This document shows, piece by piece, positions 35,049-42,638 of a DNA stretch of 64,000 nucleotides. The stretch is from Paenibacillus sp. (GTDB lineage: Bacteria; Bacillota; Bacilli; Paenibacillales; NBRC-103111). The stretch is taken from the NCBI GenBank assembly GCA_031180825.1, contig JAPSLM010000002.1, positions 186,001-250,000 on the forward strand, given 5' to 3'. The notes below the pieces were generated by a model. That model saw nothing but the letters and a program-made list of their open reading frames with translations. It made no database searches and was not told the DNA's origin. Made by a program: the position numbers and the translations under genes. The first letter of the stretch is position 1, and each line of letters starts with the position of its first letter.

Positions 35049-35594
35049 TCACTGCTTGGCATAAATATGCAGATGCTCGATATATTCATGTACCAGCGTT
35101 TGCAGGGCTTCCGCCTTTTGCTCAAGGCTGCCGTTTTCGCCAAAGGTTTGCCGGATCGCTTCGACGTAAGCTCGGCCTTGCTTCTTTCCCGGCGCGTACG
35201 CGCGGCCATAGTCGTCCAGATAGCTCGGCAAAAAGTAACATTCCAATACATTCATCGCTAGTCGGTAGTCCTCCTGCGGATTCGAATCCGACCAAGCCTT
35301 CAGCTTGTCATACAAGGCGCTTAGCGTAATAAGGCCAAGGCGGTACGTTCTTCTTGCAAATTCAAACGCCTGCGGGTCGATGTCCCCGCGCTCGAACTGC
35401 TTGAAGTTTTTTTCGTCCAGCAAATACAAAGCCCCGCCCCATTCGGAAGCGAATTTCAGCCAAAAATCGGCGTCCTCCCGCCGGACCGCAACCGTTTGAA
35501 GCTCTTCGAATACGATGTCCGGGTTGGCGGTGAGCTTGGCTTTGGCCTCCGTTTTCGGCGAGTCTCCTTCAAAATTCAGCACATTGGCATTCAC
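35049..35594 (-). CDS. Unknown acidic helical protein
   Basis: 181 residues from GTG at 35594, chosen because TAGGAGC precedes it by six bases. It looks largely alpha-helical: PDIVFEELQTVAVRREDADFWLKFASEWGG, QAFEFARRTYRLGLITLSALYDKLKAW, QALQTLVHEYIEHLHIYAKQ-like end. I do not recognise a family. It lies 105 bases downstream of the cpRec gene on the same strand, so the two could share a transcript, but a functional link is not shown. Confidence 0.65.
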   Translation of the reverse strand: MNANVLNFEGDSPKTEAKAKLTANPDIVFEELQTVAVRREDADFWLKFASEWGGALYLLDEKNFKQFERGDIDPQAFEFARRTYRLGLITLSALYDKLKAWSDSNPQEDYRLAMNVLECYFLPSYLDDYGRAYAPGKKQGRAYVEAIRQTFGENGSLEQKAEALQTLVHEYIEHLHIYAKQ

Positions 35595-35698
35595 GTGACT
35601 GCTCCTATCTAAGCCATGGATTATTCCGCGGGCTCCTGCCGCAGTTGGCAGCGAACATGCGAACGGATACTTCATTGTATCATACTCGCCCCCGCCGG

Positions 35699-36016
35699 TT
35701 AAATCTTAAACGCCAACGGCTGCGGACGAACCGACAGCTTGACATCGTCCGGCTTATGCCTGTGCAGAAGCGTCCACATGAGATGCCGCCCGATCGGGTT
35801 CGCGCTGTGAATAATAATTTCTTTTGCATACAGGCCTTTCTCGACCATATATTTGACCAGATCGTAGCCGCTGGCTTTGCCGAGGCCCAGATCGTGATCA
35901 AGCGACAAGATGTTAACCGGTCCGGCCGTCATCAAATCGATGCACTGCTCGACGGATCTCGCGAGAGTAAATCCTTTCGGGCAAGGACGCAAGTCGTCCA
36001 AGTACACGTTTTTCAT
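35699..36016 (-). CDS. Cyclic-phosphate-processing receiver (cpRec) domain protein
   Basis: 105 residues. The fold is receiver-like: NVYLDDLRPCPKGF carries the two acidic residues after the first strand, ILSLDHDLGLGKASGYDLVKYM the phospho-acceptor-like Asp region, and EIIIHSANPIGRHLM the distal strand and His. This pattern matches the cpRec family, proposed from comparative genomics to act on cyclic phosphates such as RNA 2',3'-cyclic ends rather than on phosphorelays. The ATG at 36016 follows AGAGGCG. No histidine kinase is nearby. The DUF4870 gene upstream has its own terminator. Confidence 0.68.
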   Translation of the reverse strand: MKNVYLDDLRPCPKGFTLARSVEQCIDLMTAGPVNILSLDHDLGLGKASGYDLVKYMVEKGLYAKEIIIHSANPIGRHLMWTLLHRHKPDDVKLSVRPQPLAFKI

Positions 36017-36111
36017 TTGCCATCGCCTCTTTTTAACTTCCAGCATACGCACCGCACGGTCCGATTGCTTGGACTGCGGCACAGCCCGGCGCGCCGATTA
36101 GCGGCGAACGC

Positions 36112-36139
36112 CAAAAACGCCACTTGGTCGAAGTGGCGT
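36112..36139 (-). terminator. Terminator after the DUF4870 gene
   Basis: ACGCCACTT (36117-36125) pairs with 36131-36139. Read on the minus strand it is followed by TTTTT, so it ends leftward transcription from the DUF4870 gene. Confidence 0.75.
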
Positions 36140-36156
36140 CGGCGCGCAGCGTGGCG

Positions 36157-36453
36157 TTACCTTTCCAGCAAAACTTGAATGCCTTTGATCACATTCCAGA
36201 TGATAACGACGAAATACAGAACCAGGCTGAGCACGCCCAGAAAAATCGTGGAGGTGACCGAGACCGTCGCCATCCAGAGGATAAGGAAAAAGATCAGCGA
36301 GAGGAAAGGCAAGATGTGCGAGAGAAGCGCTTTTTTGGCGTGTTCGCGAAGCCAGCCGTCATTCGTGACGAAATACACGATAACCGGTACAAGAAATCCG
36401 GCAAAAAAGATGCTGAAATAACAAAGCGAAGCGATCAGTTTACGTGCTTCCAT
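36157..36453 (-). CDS. DUF4870 membrane protein
   Basis: 98 residues with three hydrophobic segments: LIASLCYFSIFFAGFLVPVIVYFV, HILPFLSLIFFLILW and FLGVLSLVLYFVVIIWNVIKG. The spacing NDGWLREHAKKAL between the first two is the DUF4870 hallmark. These proteins are small integral membrane proteins without assigned role. A strong AGGGGGGAT site precedes the ATG. A terminator follows. Confidence 0.82.
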   Translation of the reverse strand: MEARKLIASLCYFSIFFAGFLVPVIVYFVTNDGWLREHAKKALLSHILPFLSLIFFLILWMATVSVTSTIFLGVLSLVLYFVVIIWNVIKGIQVLLER

Positions 36454-36682
36454 GAGGGATCCCCCCTTCTTCGTATACCAAAATCACCGGCGGTATGACT
36501 ACTTACGTCGGAAACGGCGGAGGGTTTCAGGCTTGCATCGCCACGCTGCATAGTTTCAACCGACCTGGGGATGTTTAAACATTAAATAACATGCGCATTC
36601 CATAATTCCCCTAATTTAGTTGAACTGGTTTGAAATGGTCTGACCCGATCATATTTTTTTATCGCGAAAACGGTACGCTGCT

Positions 36683-36821
36683 TGTGTATAACTTTGTCCA
36701 CATTACGCACCCCGCCAATACCGTATATTCGACACTTATTAACACAATACTCACAGGATATGCACAATTTTTTGTGGATAACGGAACGCTTGTTCTAATT
36801 TTGGGCGCATGTTAATATAAT
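36683..36821 (+). promoter_or_regulatory. DnaA-box-like sites and -10 element upstream of sda
   Basis: Three sites resemble the DnaA box (TTATCCACA): TGTGTATAA at 36683-36691 (reverse, one mismatch), TTGTCCACA at 36694-36702 (one mismatch) and TGTGGATAA at 36773-36781 (reverse, perfect). A TATAAT at 36816-36821 lies 31 bases before the sda ATG. In Bacillus subtilis DnaA activates sda when replication initiation is disturbed, so the arrangement makes biological sense. The rest of 36454-36682 shows no gene. Confidence 0.65.
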
Positions 36822-36851
36822 TTTACATTACGGAATAAGGTGAGTTGTCCC

Positions 36852-37007
36852 ATGAAACTGATCAGTAATGAGATTTTAGTGGACTCCTATTTCAAAGCCG
36901 TCGATTTGAAACTCGAAGAAGATTTTGTCGAATTGTTGTTAGACGAGATCAAGAGGAGACAAATCAACTTAGACTTCTACAAAAAAGGTGAAGCCCAGGT
37001 CAGCTGA
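36852..37007 (+). CDS. sda: Sporulation checkpoint inhibitor Sda
   Basis: 51 residues: LISNEILVDSYFKAVDLKL, then DFVELLLDEIKRRQINL. This matches Sda (consensus LSDELLIESYFKA...DFI.LI..EIKRRSL), the helical-hairpin protein that binds the sporulation kinases and blocks their autophosphorylation when replication is perturbed. It is slightly longer than Bacillus Sda because of a C-terminal tail (DFYKKGEAQVS). The ATG follows AATAAGGTG. A terminator overlaps the gene's end. Confidence 0.9.
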   Translation: MKLISNEILVDSYFKAVDLKLEEDFVELLLDEIKRRQINLDFYKKGEAQVS

Positions 37008-37020
37008 TCGGGCTTTTTTC
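36991..37020 (+). terminator. Terminator overlapping the sda stop
   Basis: AAGCCC (36991-36996) pairs with GGGCTT at about 37010-37015, followed by a T-run. Confidence 0.75.
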
Positions 37021-37081
37021 TTTTATCGTCAATATCTATGATATAATAGTTCCGATTATAACGGGGTGTGGGAGAGAAACG

Positions 37082-37345
37082 ATGGAGCGTTTAACGATTG
37101 CTGTGAATGTGCCTCTTGGCTTTCACGCCAGACCGGTTTCGCGGTGGGTCAGCCTCGCGCAGACCTTTCAAAGTCACATTACCGTGACGTTCCGGGACAA
37201 AACGGTCGACGGCAAAAGCGCGCTCGGGCTCATGGCGCTGGCCGTTCCGAACGGTGCGGAGCTTGAGGTGTGCGCAAACGGACCGGACGAGCATGAGGCG
37301 CTTGCCGCTCTTGCAGGCTTGGCCTCGCGATCGTTTTCCGCTTAA
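37082..37345 (+). CDS. HPr-like phosphocarrier protein
   Basis: 87 residues, full HPr fold. His15 sits in GFHARPVSRWV, the site phosphorylated by enzyme I, and Ser46 in DGKSALGLMAL, the position phosphorylated by HPr kinase in Gram-positives; both key residues are intact. It starts a PTS operon with a PRD regulator, IIB and IIC genes, so it may be a dedicated HPr or the general one; a ptsI gene does not follow, as it would in the usual ptsHI operon. A GGGAGAGAAA site lies upstream. Confidence 0.88.
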   Translation: MERLTIAVNVPLGFHARPVSRWVSLAQTFQSHITVTFRDKTVDGKSALGLMALAVPNGAELEVCANGPDEHEALAALAGLASRSFSA

Positions 37346-37369
37346 GTTGACGGCTACGGAGGCAAAGAC

Positions 37370-39478
37370 ATGTTATCCGCAAGACAGCAGAGCATATTGA
37401 CGGAACTATTGGAGCAGCGCGGATTTGTGCCTGTGGACCGGTTTCGGTCGGAGTATGGCATTTCGGCGCGGACCGTTCGCCACGATCTGCTGCAGATCGA
37501 AGACTGGCTGGCCGGGTATGGCATCGGGATCGAGCGCAACCGCAAGCACGGCATTGCTCTTATCGCAGACGAGGACGGACGGGAGAAGCTTGAGCGCCTG
37601 CTGGCAGAACGGCCCGACCATCTCGATGCGGAGCGGAGGTCCCGCTGGCTTGCCAAGCGGCTGCTCGAATCGTCCAAGCTGCGGGCAGACGAGGTGCAGG
37701 AAGAGCTGAAAATCAGCAAAAGCACGCTGCTGAGCGATTTGGCGGAAGTCACCAGGCTGCTGGGCGGCAAAGACCTGAAGCTCGCCAGAGAGGGCGGATG
37801 GATTCGGGTGCTGGGGGACGAACGGCAAAAAAGGTCGGCCTATCTCGAACTGCTGCGCCTGGAAATTACGGACGAGAATGTCCTTCGGGTCGTTCTTGGA
37901 GACCGGGAAGACCGGATGGGGGGAACGAACCTGTGGAACCCGTGGTTCTCGCCCAAGGATGCGCAGTTTTTATTCGATATCGTGCGGATGCTGGAGCGCA
38001 AGCTGAACGTCGAATTTACGGACGCGGGATACTCGGCGCTGGTGCTTCACCTGCTGATGGCTATCGAGCGGCTGAAAAACAACCATCGCATTCAAATGGA
38101 CCCGGAGCTGTTCGGCGAAGTGAGCGGAGCGGAGGAGTTCCGGGTTGTCCGACAGCTGGCGCTGCCGGAAATGGAGCGATATTTTCAGCTGGAAGTCCCC
38201 GTGGAGGAAGCCGGTTATATTACCCAACACATTCTGGGCGCGCAAAAAGCGCAGGATGCCAAGGCGGAGCAGTCCGTTTACGTCCAGCTGGCCAAGCGGA
38301 TCGTCATGGAGGTGGAGCAGGAGCTGCATCGCCCGCTTCAGCGTACCGAACAAGTGGTGCACGGGCTGTCCGTTCATTTGAAGCCTGCAATGTACCGCGC
38401 CAAATTCGGGCTGCAAAGCGCGAATCCGCTGCTGCCGCAGCTGGAGCAGGAATATGCTTCGCTGCTCGACGTAACGCAAGAGGTGGTCAACCGGGTGCTG
38501 CAGGAGCAGGGGATTTGCTTCGACCGGGATGAAATCGGTTACATCTCTTTGCATCTAAGCAGCGGACTGGCGCATGCCGTAAGCGCGGTCCGGAAACGGA
38601 TCGCTATCGTATGCAGCTCCGGCCTCGGCTCGTCGGCGATCCTTCAGCGGAGGCTGGAGTCGATGTTCCCCGTGCTGGAAATTGCCGGGAGGTTCGCATA
38701 CAAAGAGCTCAAGCAGCTGCCGTTCGAGCGCATCGATGCGATTTTATCGACCATCGAGATTCAGCTGCCGCTCCCGGTGCAGGTGATTAAAGTATCGCCG
38801 CTGCTGAGCCCCGAGGACGAGAGCCGCATCGGCCGTCTGCTCGGCGTATCGCCGCTGGGGCGGCCGATGGAAGCCGATACGCTGCAGCGCGTGGGCGAGA
38901 TCGTCCGCATCGTCGAGCGGCATGCCGACGTACGCAACCGGAACCGGCTGCTGGAGGACCTCATCCATCTGCTGCAGGGCGGAGGCATGTCCAGTCATAA
39001 AGGGCTTCGGCGGCTGACGGAGCTGCTGCCCGCCGGCTCCATCCTGACCGGGCAAACGGCCGAGGGCTGGGAAGAGGCGGTGCGGCTCGGCAGCAGGCTG
39101 CTGCGCGAGCGGGGGATCATCGGACTTCAGTACGAAGAAAAGCTGCTTCAAATGATTGGGGAGCAGAAGCATCATTTCGTCATCGGGGAAGGCATTGCCT
39201 TTCCGCACGCATCGCCACAGGACGGCGTATGGGGCACCGGCTTCAGCTTGGTCACGCTGGCGGACCCTGTGCCGCTCGGACCGTCGGGGCAGCCGGTGTG
39301 GCTGCTTGTTACGCTGGCCGCGGCCGACAAGACGTCGTATTTGACCGCGTTATCCACGCTGCTGGACGTGTTTGGCGATGCGGCGTTCATGAAATTTTTG
39401 AGAGGGGCCGACGATGCATCTGCCGTATGGGATCGTTTGAAGGCAAAGGAGGGGGAGACGCTTGACGCTGAAAATTAA
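37370..39478 (+). CDS. BglG-family regulator with PRD, EIIB and EIIA domains
   Basis: 702 residues. Order: two HTH regions (residues 1-60 and 90-140), PRD1 (about 200-290; His227, His287), PRD2 (about 300-400; His336 in SVHLKPAMYR, His395 in YISLHLSS), a Gat-type EIIB domain with VCSSGLGSS (Cys415), and a fructose/mannitol-type EIIA domain with GIAFPHASP (His613). This is the MtlR/LicR/ManR layout, a DNA-binding activator switched by PTS phosphorylation. It lies between HPr and the IIB gene. The regulated system is presumably the downstream transporter. Confidence 0.92.
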   Translation: MLSARQQSILTELLEQRGFVPVDRFRSEYGISARTVRHDLLQIEDWLAGYGIGIERNRKHGIALIADEDGREKLERLLAERPDHLDAERRSRWLAKRLLESSKLRADEVQEELKISKSTLLSDLAEVTRLLGGKDLKLAREGGWIRVLGDERQKRSAYLELLRLEITDENVLRVVLGDREDRMGGTNLWNPWFSPKDAQFLFDIVRMLERKLNVEFTDAGYSALVLHLLMAIERLKNNHRIQMDPELFGEVSGAEEFRVVRQLALPEMERYFQLEVPVEEAGYITQHILGAQKAQDAKAEQSVYVQLAKRIVMEVEQELHRPLQRTEQVVHGLSVHLKPAMYRAKFGLQSANPLLPQLEQEYASLLDVTQEVVNRVLQEQGICFDRDEIGYISLHLSSGLAHAVSAVRKRIAIVCSSGLGSSAILQRRLESMFPVLEIAGRFAYKELKQLPFERIDAILSTIEIQLPLPVQVIKVSPLLSPEDESRIGRLLGVSPLGRPMEADTLQRVGEIVRIVERHADVRNRNRLLEDLIHLLQGGGMSSHKGLRRLTELLPAGSILTGQTAEGWEEAVRLGSRLLRERGIIGLQYEEKLLQMIGEQKHHFVIGEGIAFPHASPQDGVWGTGFSLVTLADPVPLGPSGQPVWLLVTLAAADKTSYLTALSTLLDVFGDAAFMKFLRGADDASAVWDRLKAKEGETLDAEN

Positions 39479-39785
39479 CGTGGTTTGCACAAGCGGCCTC
39501 GGAACCAGTCTAATGATCCGCATCCATCTCGAAGCGCTGCTTCGGGAGCAAGGGCTCCGCGCCGACATCGAGCACATGGATGTCGCGTCGCTCGGCTTAA
39601 GTCCGGCCGCGGATCTGATCGTCGGCGCCCGACATATCGCCGATTCTCTGCCTCCCCGGCTGCTGGAGCAAGCGGAATGGATACCGCTGGAAAATATGAC
39701 GGACCGGAATTATTTGCGGACCAAGCTGATGGAAAGCCCGCGTTTTCTGGCCTGGCGGGAACGGGAGAAGGGATTGCGGGAATGA
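39462..39785 (+). CDS. PTS IIB component, ascorbate (SgaB/UlaB) type
   Basis: 107 residues. The phosphorylatable cysteine is in VVCTSGLGTSLM (Cys9), the form typical of lactose/ascorbate-like IIB domains. It starts at TTG inside the last codons of the regulator gene and overlaps the IIC start by ATGA, so the three are translationally coupled. It receives phosphate from an EIIA and gives it to the sugar bound by IIC. No stand-alone IIA gene is present. Confidence 0.88.
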   Translation: MTLKINVVCTSGLGTSLMIRIHLEALLREQGLRADIEHMDVASLGLSPAADLIVGARHIADSLPPRLLEQAEWIPLENMTDRNYLRTKLMESPRFLAWREREKGLRE

Positions 39786-41059
39786 ACTGGTCGCAAATTA
39801 TTAATAAAGGGCTGCTGGGGGAACCGGCCTTTTTGCTCGGGGTCATAGCCTTGATCGGCCTGCTGCTGCAGAAAGCTTCTCCGCAAAAGCTGCTCAGCGG
39901 CACGATCAAGACGATGCTCGGGTATATTTTGCTGCAGATCGGAGCTTCTGCCGCCGGTTCGTCCCTGTCCAATCTATCGATCATCGTGCAGCGCGGGCTG
40001 CAAATGATCGGAATTATGCCGCACAATGAGACGATCGCGGGGCTCGCTCAGATCAACTACGGCCGCGAGATCGCGGTTATCATGCTGATCGGCATGGCGC
40101 TTCATCTGGCTATCGCCCGCTGGACGCCGGTCAAATACGTATTCCTTACCGGCCACCATATGCTTTTTATGGCTTCGATGCTGGCGGCTTTGCTCGATTC
40201 GGCCCAGCTTCCCGCGTGGCAGCTTTACGCCTGGGGCGGACTGTTTCTGGCGCTGGCCATGTCGTTCGGACCGGCGGTGAGCCAGCGTTACGTTCGGCAA
40301 GCAACCGGCGGCAGCGAATTCGCCATCGGGCATTTCAACAGCATGGGCTATGCGCTTTCCGGCTTTATTGCCCAGACGGTTGGGACGAAGGAAAAAAAGC
40401 CGATGCCGGAAGGCTTGAAGCGGATTTATCCGTTTTTCCAGGACCATATGGTCGTCATCGCCGTCTTTACGCTGCTGCTGTTCGGCTTGTCCAGCTTGTT
40501 CGTGCCGGCCGAGGCGCTGTCCGAGATGTTTTCCGGGCGTCATCCCGTGGTCGTCGCGGCCATCCAGGCGATTTGGTTCACGGCCGGCGTGTTCGTAATC
40601 TTGTCGGGCGTGCGAATGATGCTGGCCGAGATTATCCCCGCCTTTAACGGCATTGCCGAAAAAATCGTGCCGGGAGCGATACCGGCGCTGGATTGCCCGG
40701 TTTTGTTCACGTACGCGCCGATTGCCGCGGCGCTCGGCTTCCTGCTCAGCTTTATCGGAGGGCTTGCCGCAATGGGCACGCTTATGGCCTTCCAGTACAC
40801 GGTCATCATCCCCGGCGTTATCCCGCACTTTTTCTCGGGGGGCGCTTCCGGCGTCATCGCCTATCAGGTCGGCGGCCGGAGGGGATTGATCGTCGCCGCG
40901 TTGTGCCACGGCTTCGTCATTACGCTGTTGCCGGTCTTTTTGCTGCCGCTGCTTTCCAGCCTCGGCTTCGTGCGGGCGACGTTCGCGGATACGGACTTTG
41001 CCGTCGTCGGGCTGATTTTGAACGGCCTGCTTCGCTTGTTCGGCATAGAGGCAGGTTGA
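39782..41059 (+). CDS. PTS IIC component, ascorbate (SgaT/UlaA) type
   Basis: 425 residues with about ten membrane segments. The motif GHFNSMGYALSGFIAQTVG and the segment IGGLAAMGTLMAFQYTVIIPGVIPHFFSGGASGVIAYQVGG match the SgaT/UlaA (EIIC-GAT) family. The start at 39782 overlaps the IIB stop; the frame upstream of it is open only because it shadows the IIB gene. It carries an L-ascorbate-like or other sugar-acid substrate; no catabolic gene is present to identify it. A terminator follows. Confidence 0.9.
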   Translation: MNWSQIINKGLLGEPAFLLGVIALIGLLLQKASPQKLLSGTIKTMLGYILLQIGASAAGSSLSNLSIIVQRGLQMIGIMPHNETIAGLAQINYGREIAVIMLIGMALHLAIARWTPVKYVFLTGHHMLFMASMLAALLDSAQLPAWQLYAWGGLFLALAMSFGPAVSQRYVRQATGGSEFAIGHFNSMGYALSGFIAQTVGTKEKKPMPEGLKRIYPFFQDHMVVIAVFTLLLFGLSSLFVPAEALSEMFSGRHPVVVAAIQAIWFTAGVFVILSGVRMMLAEIIPAFNGIAEKIVPGAIPALDCPVLFTYAPIAAALGFLLSFIGGLAAMGTLMAFQYTVIIPGVIPHFFSGGASGVIAYQVGGRRGLIVAALCHGFVITLLPVFLLPLLSSLGFVRATFADTDFAVVGLILNGLLRLFGIEAG

Positions 41060-41079
41060 TACGGGTTGTTGCTAGCTTG

Positions 41080-41129
41080 AGCCTCCGGTTCATGATCTTG
41101 CGGTCATGGGCTGGAGGTTTTATTTTTTG
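41080..41129 (+). terminator. Terminator after the PTS operon
   Basis: CCTCC/GGAGG and CATGA/TCATG arms form an interrupted stem with T-rich sequence following. Confidence 0.65.
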
Positions 41130-41222
41130 CCGTTTGATGTGGCAAAGACTTAAACTTCCCGGTTGGAAACGCTTCACTTATGATAAAGCTATTCAAACAA
41201 CCGAAGGGAGTCGTTACTAAAG

Positions 41223-42299
41223 ATGAAAAAAGCACTATCCGCTACGCTCGCCGTAATCTTGACCGCATCCGTAGCCGCCGGCTGCGGCAGCGCCGACAAG
41301 CCTGCTTCCGGCGGAGCCGCATCCGCTCCGGCATCCGGCGAAGCCTCGAAGACGGACAAGTCGAAAGGCAAGCTGACCGTATACGTCGGATTCCAGGAAG
41401 ATCATGCCGTCGAGGCGATGAAGCAGTTTACGAAGGACACCGGGATTCAAGCCGACATGGTCCGTATGTCCGGGGGCGAGATTCTCGCCAAAATCCGCGC
41501 GGAGAAAGACAACCCGCAGGCGGATATCTGGTACGGCGGTCCGGCGGACACGTTCGTCGCCGCGATGAACGAAGGGCTGCTCGCGCCTTACAAATCGCCG
41601 GCCGCCGAGAAGGTGGATGCCAAGTATAAAGACCCGAACGGTCATTGGACCGGAATTTATGTCGGTTTCCTCGGCTTTGCGTCGAACAAGAAGTTTCTGA
41701 AGGATCATAACCTGCAGGCGCCGCAAACGTGGGAAGATCTGCTCAATCCCGCGTATAAGGGACAAATCGTCATGGCAAATCCGGCTTCGTCCGGCACGGC
41801 CTACAGTGCTCTCTACACGGTATTGAAAGTGAAAGGCTCGGAAGACCAAGGGTTCGATTACCTGAAAAAGCTGCACCCGCAAATCCAGCAGTACACGACC
41901 AGCGGCTCCGCTCCGGGGCGCATGGTCGGCATGGGCGAAGCGGCCGTAGGCGTGCTGTTCGCGCACGACATCATCAAGTACCAAGAGGAAGGCTTCGATA
42001 CGCTGGAGCTGACCATCCCTAAGGATGGAACGGGCTATGAAACCGGCGCCGTCGCGGTCATCAAAAATACGAAAAACCAAGAGCTGGCGCAAAAATTCAT
42101 CGACTGGTCGCTCGGCGCAAGCGCGCAGGAAGTCGGGCAGCGCACAGGCAGCTACCAGAACTTGACGAATCCGGACGCAAAAGAGCCGGAGAAGGCGATC
42201 AAGCTATCCGATATCAAGCCGATCCAATACGATCCTTCGGAAGCGGGCAAAGAGCGCAAGCGCCTGCTCGACAAGTGGAACAGCGAAGTGAAGAAATAA
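41223..42299 (+). CDS. ABC transporter substrate-binding lipoprotein, Fe3+/organophosphate type (copy 1)
   Basis: 358 residues. A lipobox (SVAAGCGS, Cys21) is followed by a Ser/Ala-rich linker and a class F/Fbp-like periplasmic-binding fold (KLTVYVGFQEDHAVEAMKQF, RMSGGEILAKIRAE, DIWYGGPADTF, TTSGSAPGRMVGMGEAA). Fe3+ carriers of this group coordinate metal with a Tyr pair that I do not see at the usual site; the conserved Ser/Gly/Thr-rich loops instead recall AfuA, which binds hexose phosphates. So the annotated ferric role is doubtful. A second copy lies at 45432. Confidence 0.85.
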   Translation: MKKALSATLAVILTASVAAGCGSADKPASGGAASAPASGEASKTDKSKGKLTVYVGFQEDHAVEAMKQFTKDTGIQADMVRMSGGEILAKIRAEKDNPQADIWYGGPADTFVAAMNEGLLAPYKSPAAEKVDAKYKDPNGHWTGIYVGFLGFASNKKFLKDHNLQAPQTWEDLLNPAYKGQIVMANPASSGTAYSALYTVLKVKGSEDQGFDYLKKLHPQIQQYTTSGSAPGRMVGMGEAAVGVLFAHDIIKYQEEGFDTLELTIPKDGTGYETGAVAVIKNTKNQELAQKFIDWSLGASAQEVGQRTGSYQNLTNPDAKEPEKAIKLSDIKPIQYDPSEAGKERKRLLDKWNSEVKK

Positions 42300-42638
42300 T
42301 ACTTCCGGGACGGTCTTTGGATTTTCTCGGGCACGGGAAGCCTGCGAGCTTTGAAAAATTTTCTGGTAAGTTAGGTGGAGTATATCCCGGATGAGTTTAC
42401 GTCCGCCTTTGAAATCCGTGAAAATACCATGACAGTCTAATCGAAATCTCGCGGAATATGGGGTCCCCGGAAAGTAATCGGAATCCGCTTCGAAGGGTTC
42501 CTTCACTTTCTGGGGAGGGGGAGCGGCCGAAGGGATATACTGCACCGCTTTAACTCAGAGAATCTCTACGCGAAGCAGGTTTCTCCGCCCCGAATCCAAG
42601 GACCGTCCCGGCCCACCCAAGAAAGGAGCCTGTGGCCC
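42300..42638. other. Gap between binding-protein and permease genes
   Basis: 339 bases without a supported gene, hairpin or promoter. The length within an operon is unusual and could separate expression of the abundant binding protein from the permease. The permease ribosome binding site (GAAAGGAGCC) is at its right end. Confidence 0.5.

Noticed and set aside
41156..41185. CcpA (cre) box before the ABC binding-protein gene
   Set aside because: TTGGAAACGCTTCAC has the central CG but departs from the cre consensus at several positions on the right half.
42204..42545. 113-residue minus-strand frame between the binding-protein and permease genes
   Set aside because: It overlaps the end of the binding-protein gene antisense, lacks a ribosome binding site and has odd composition; most likely fortuitous.
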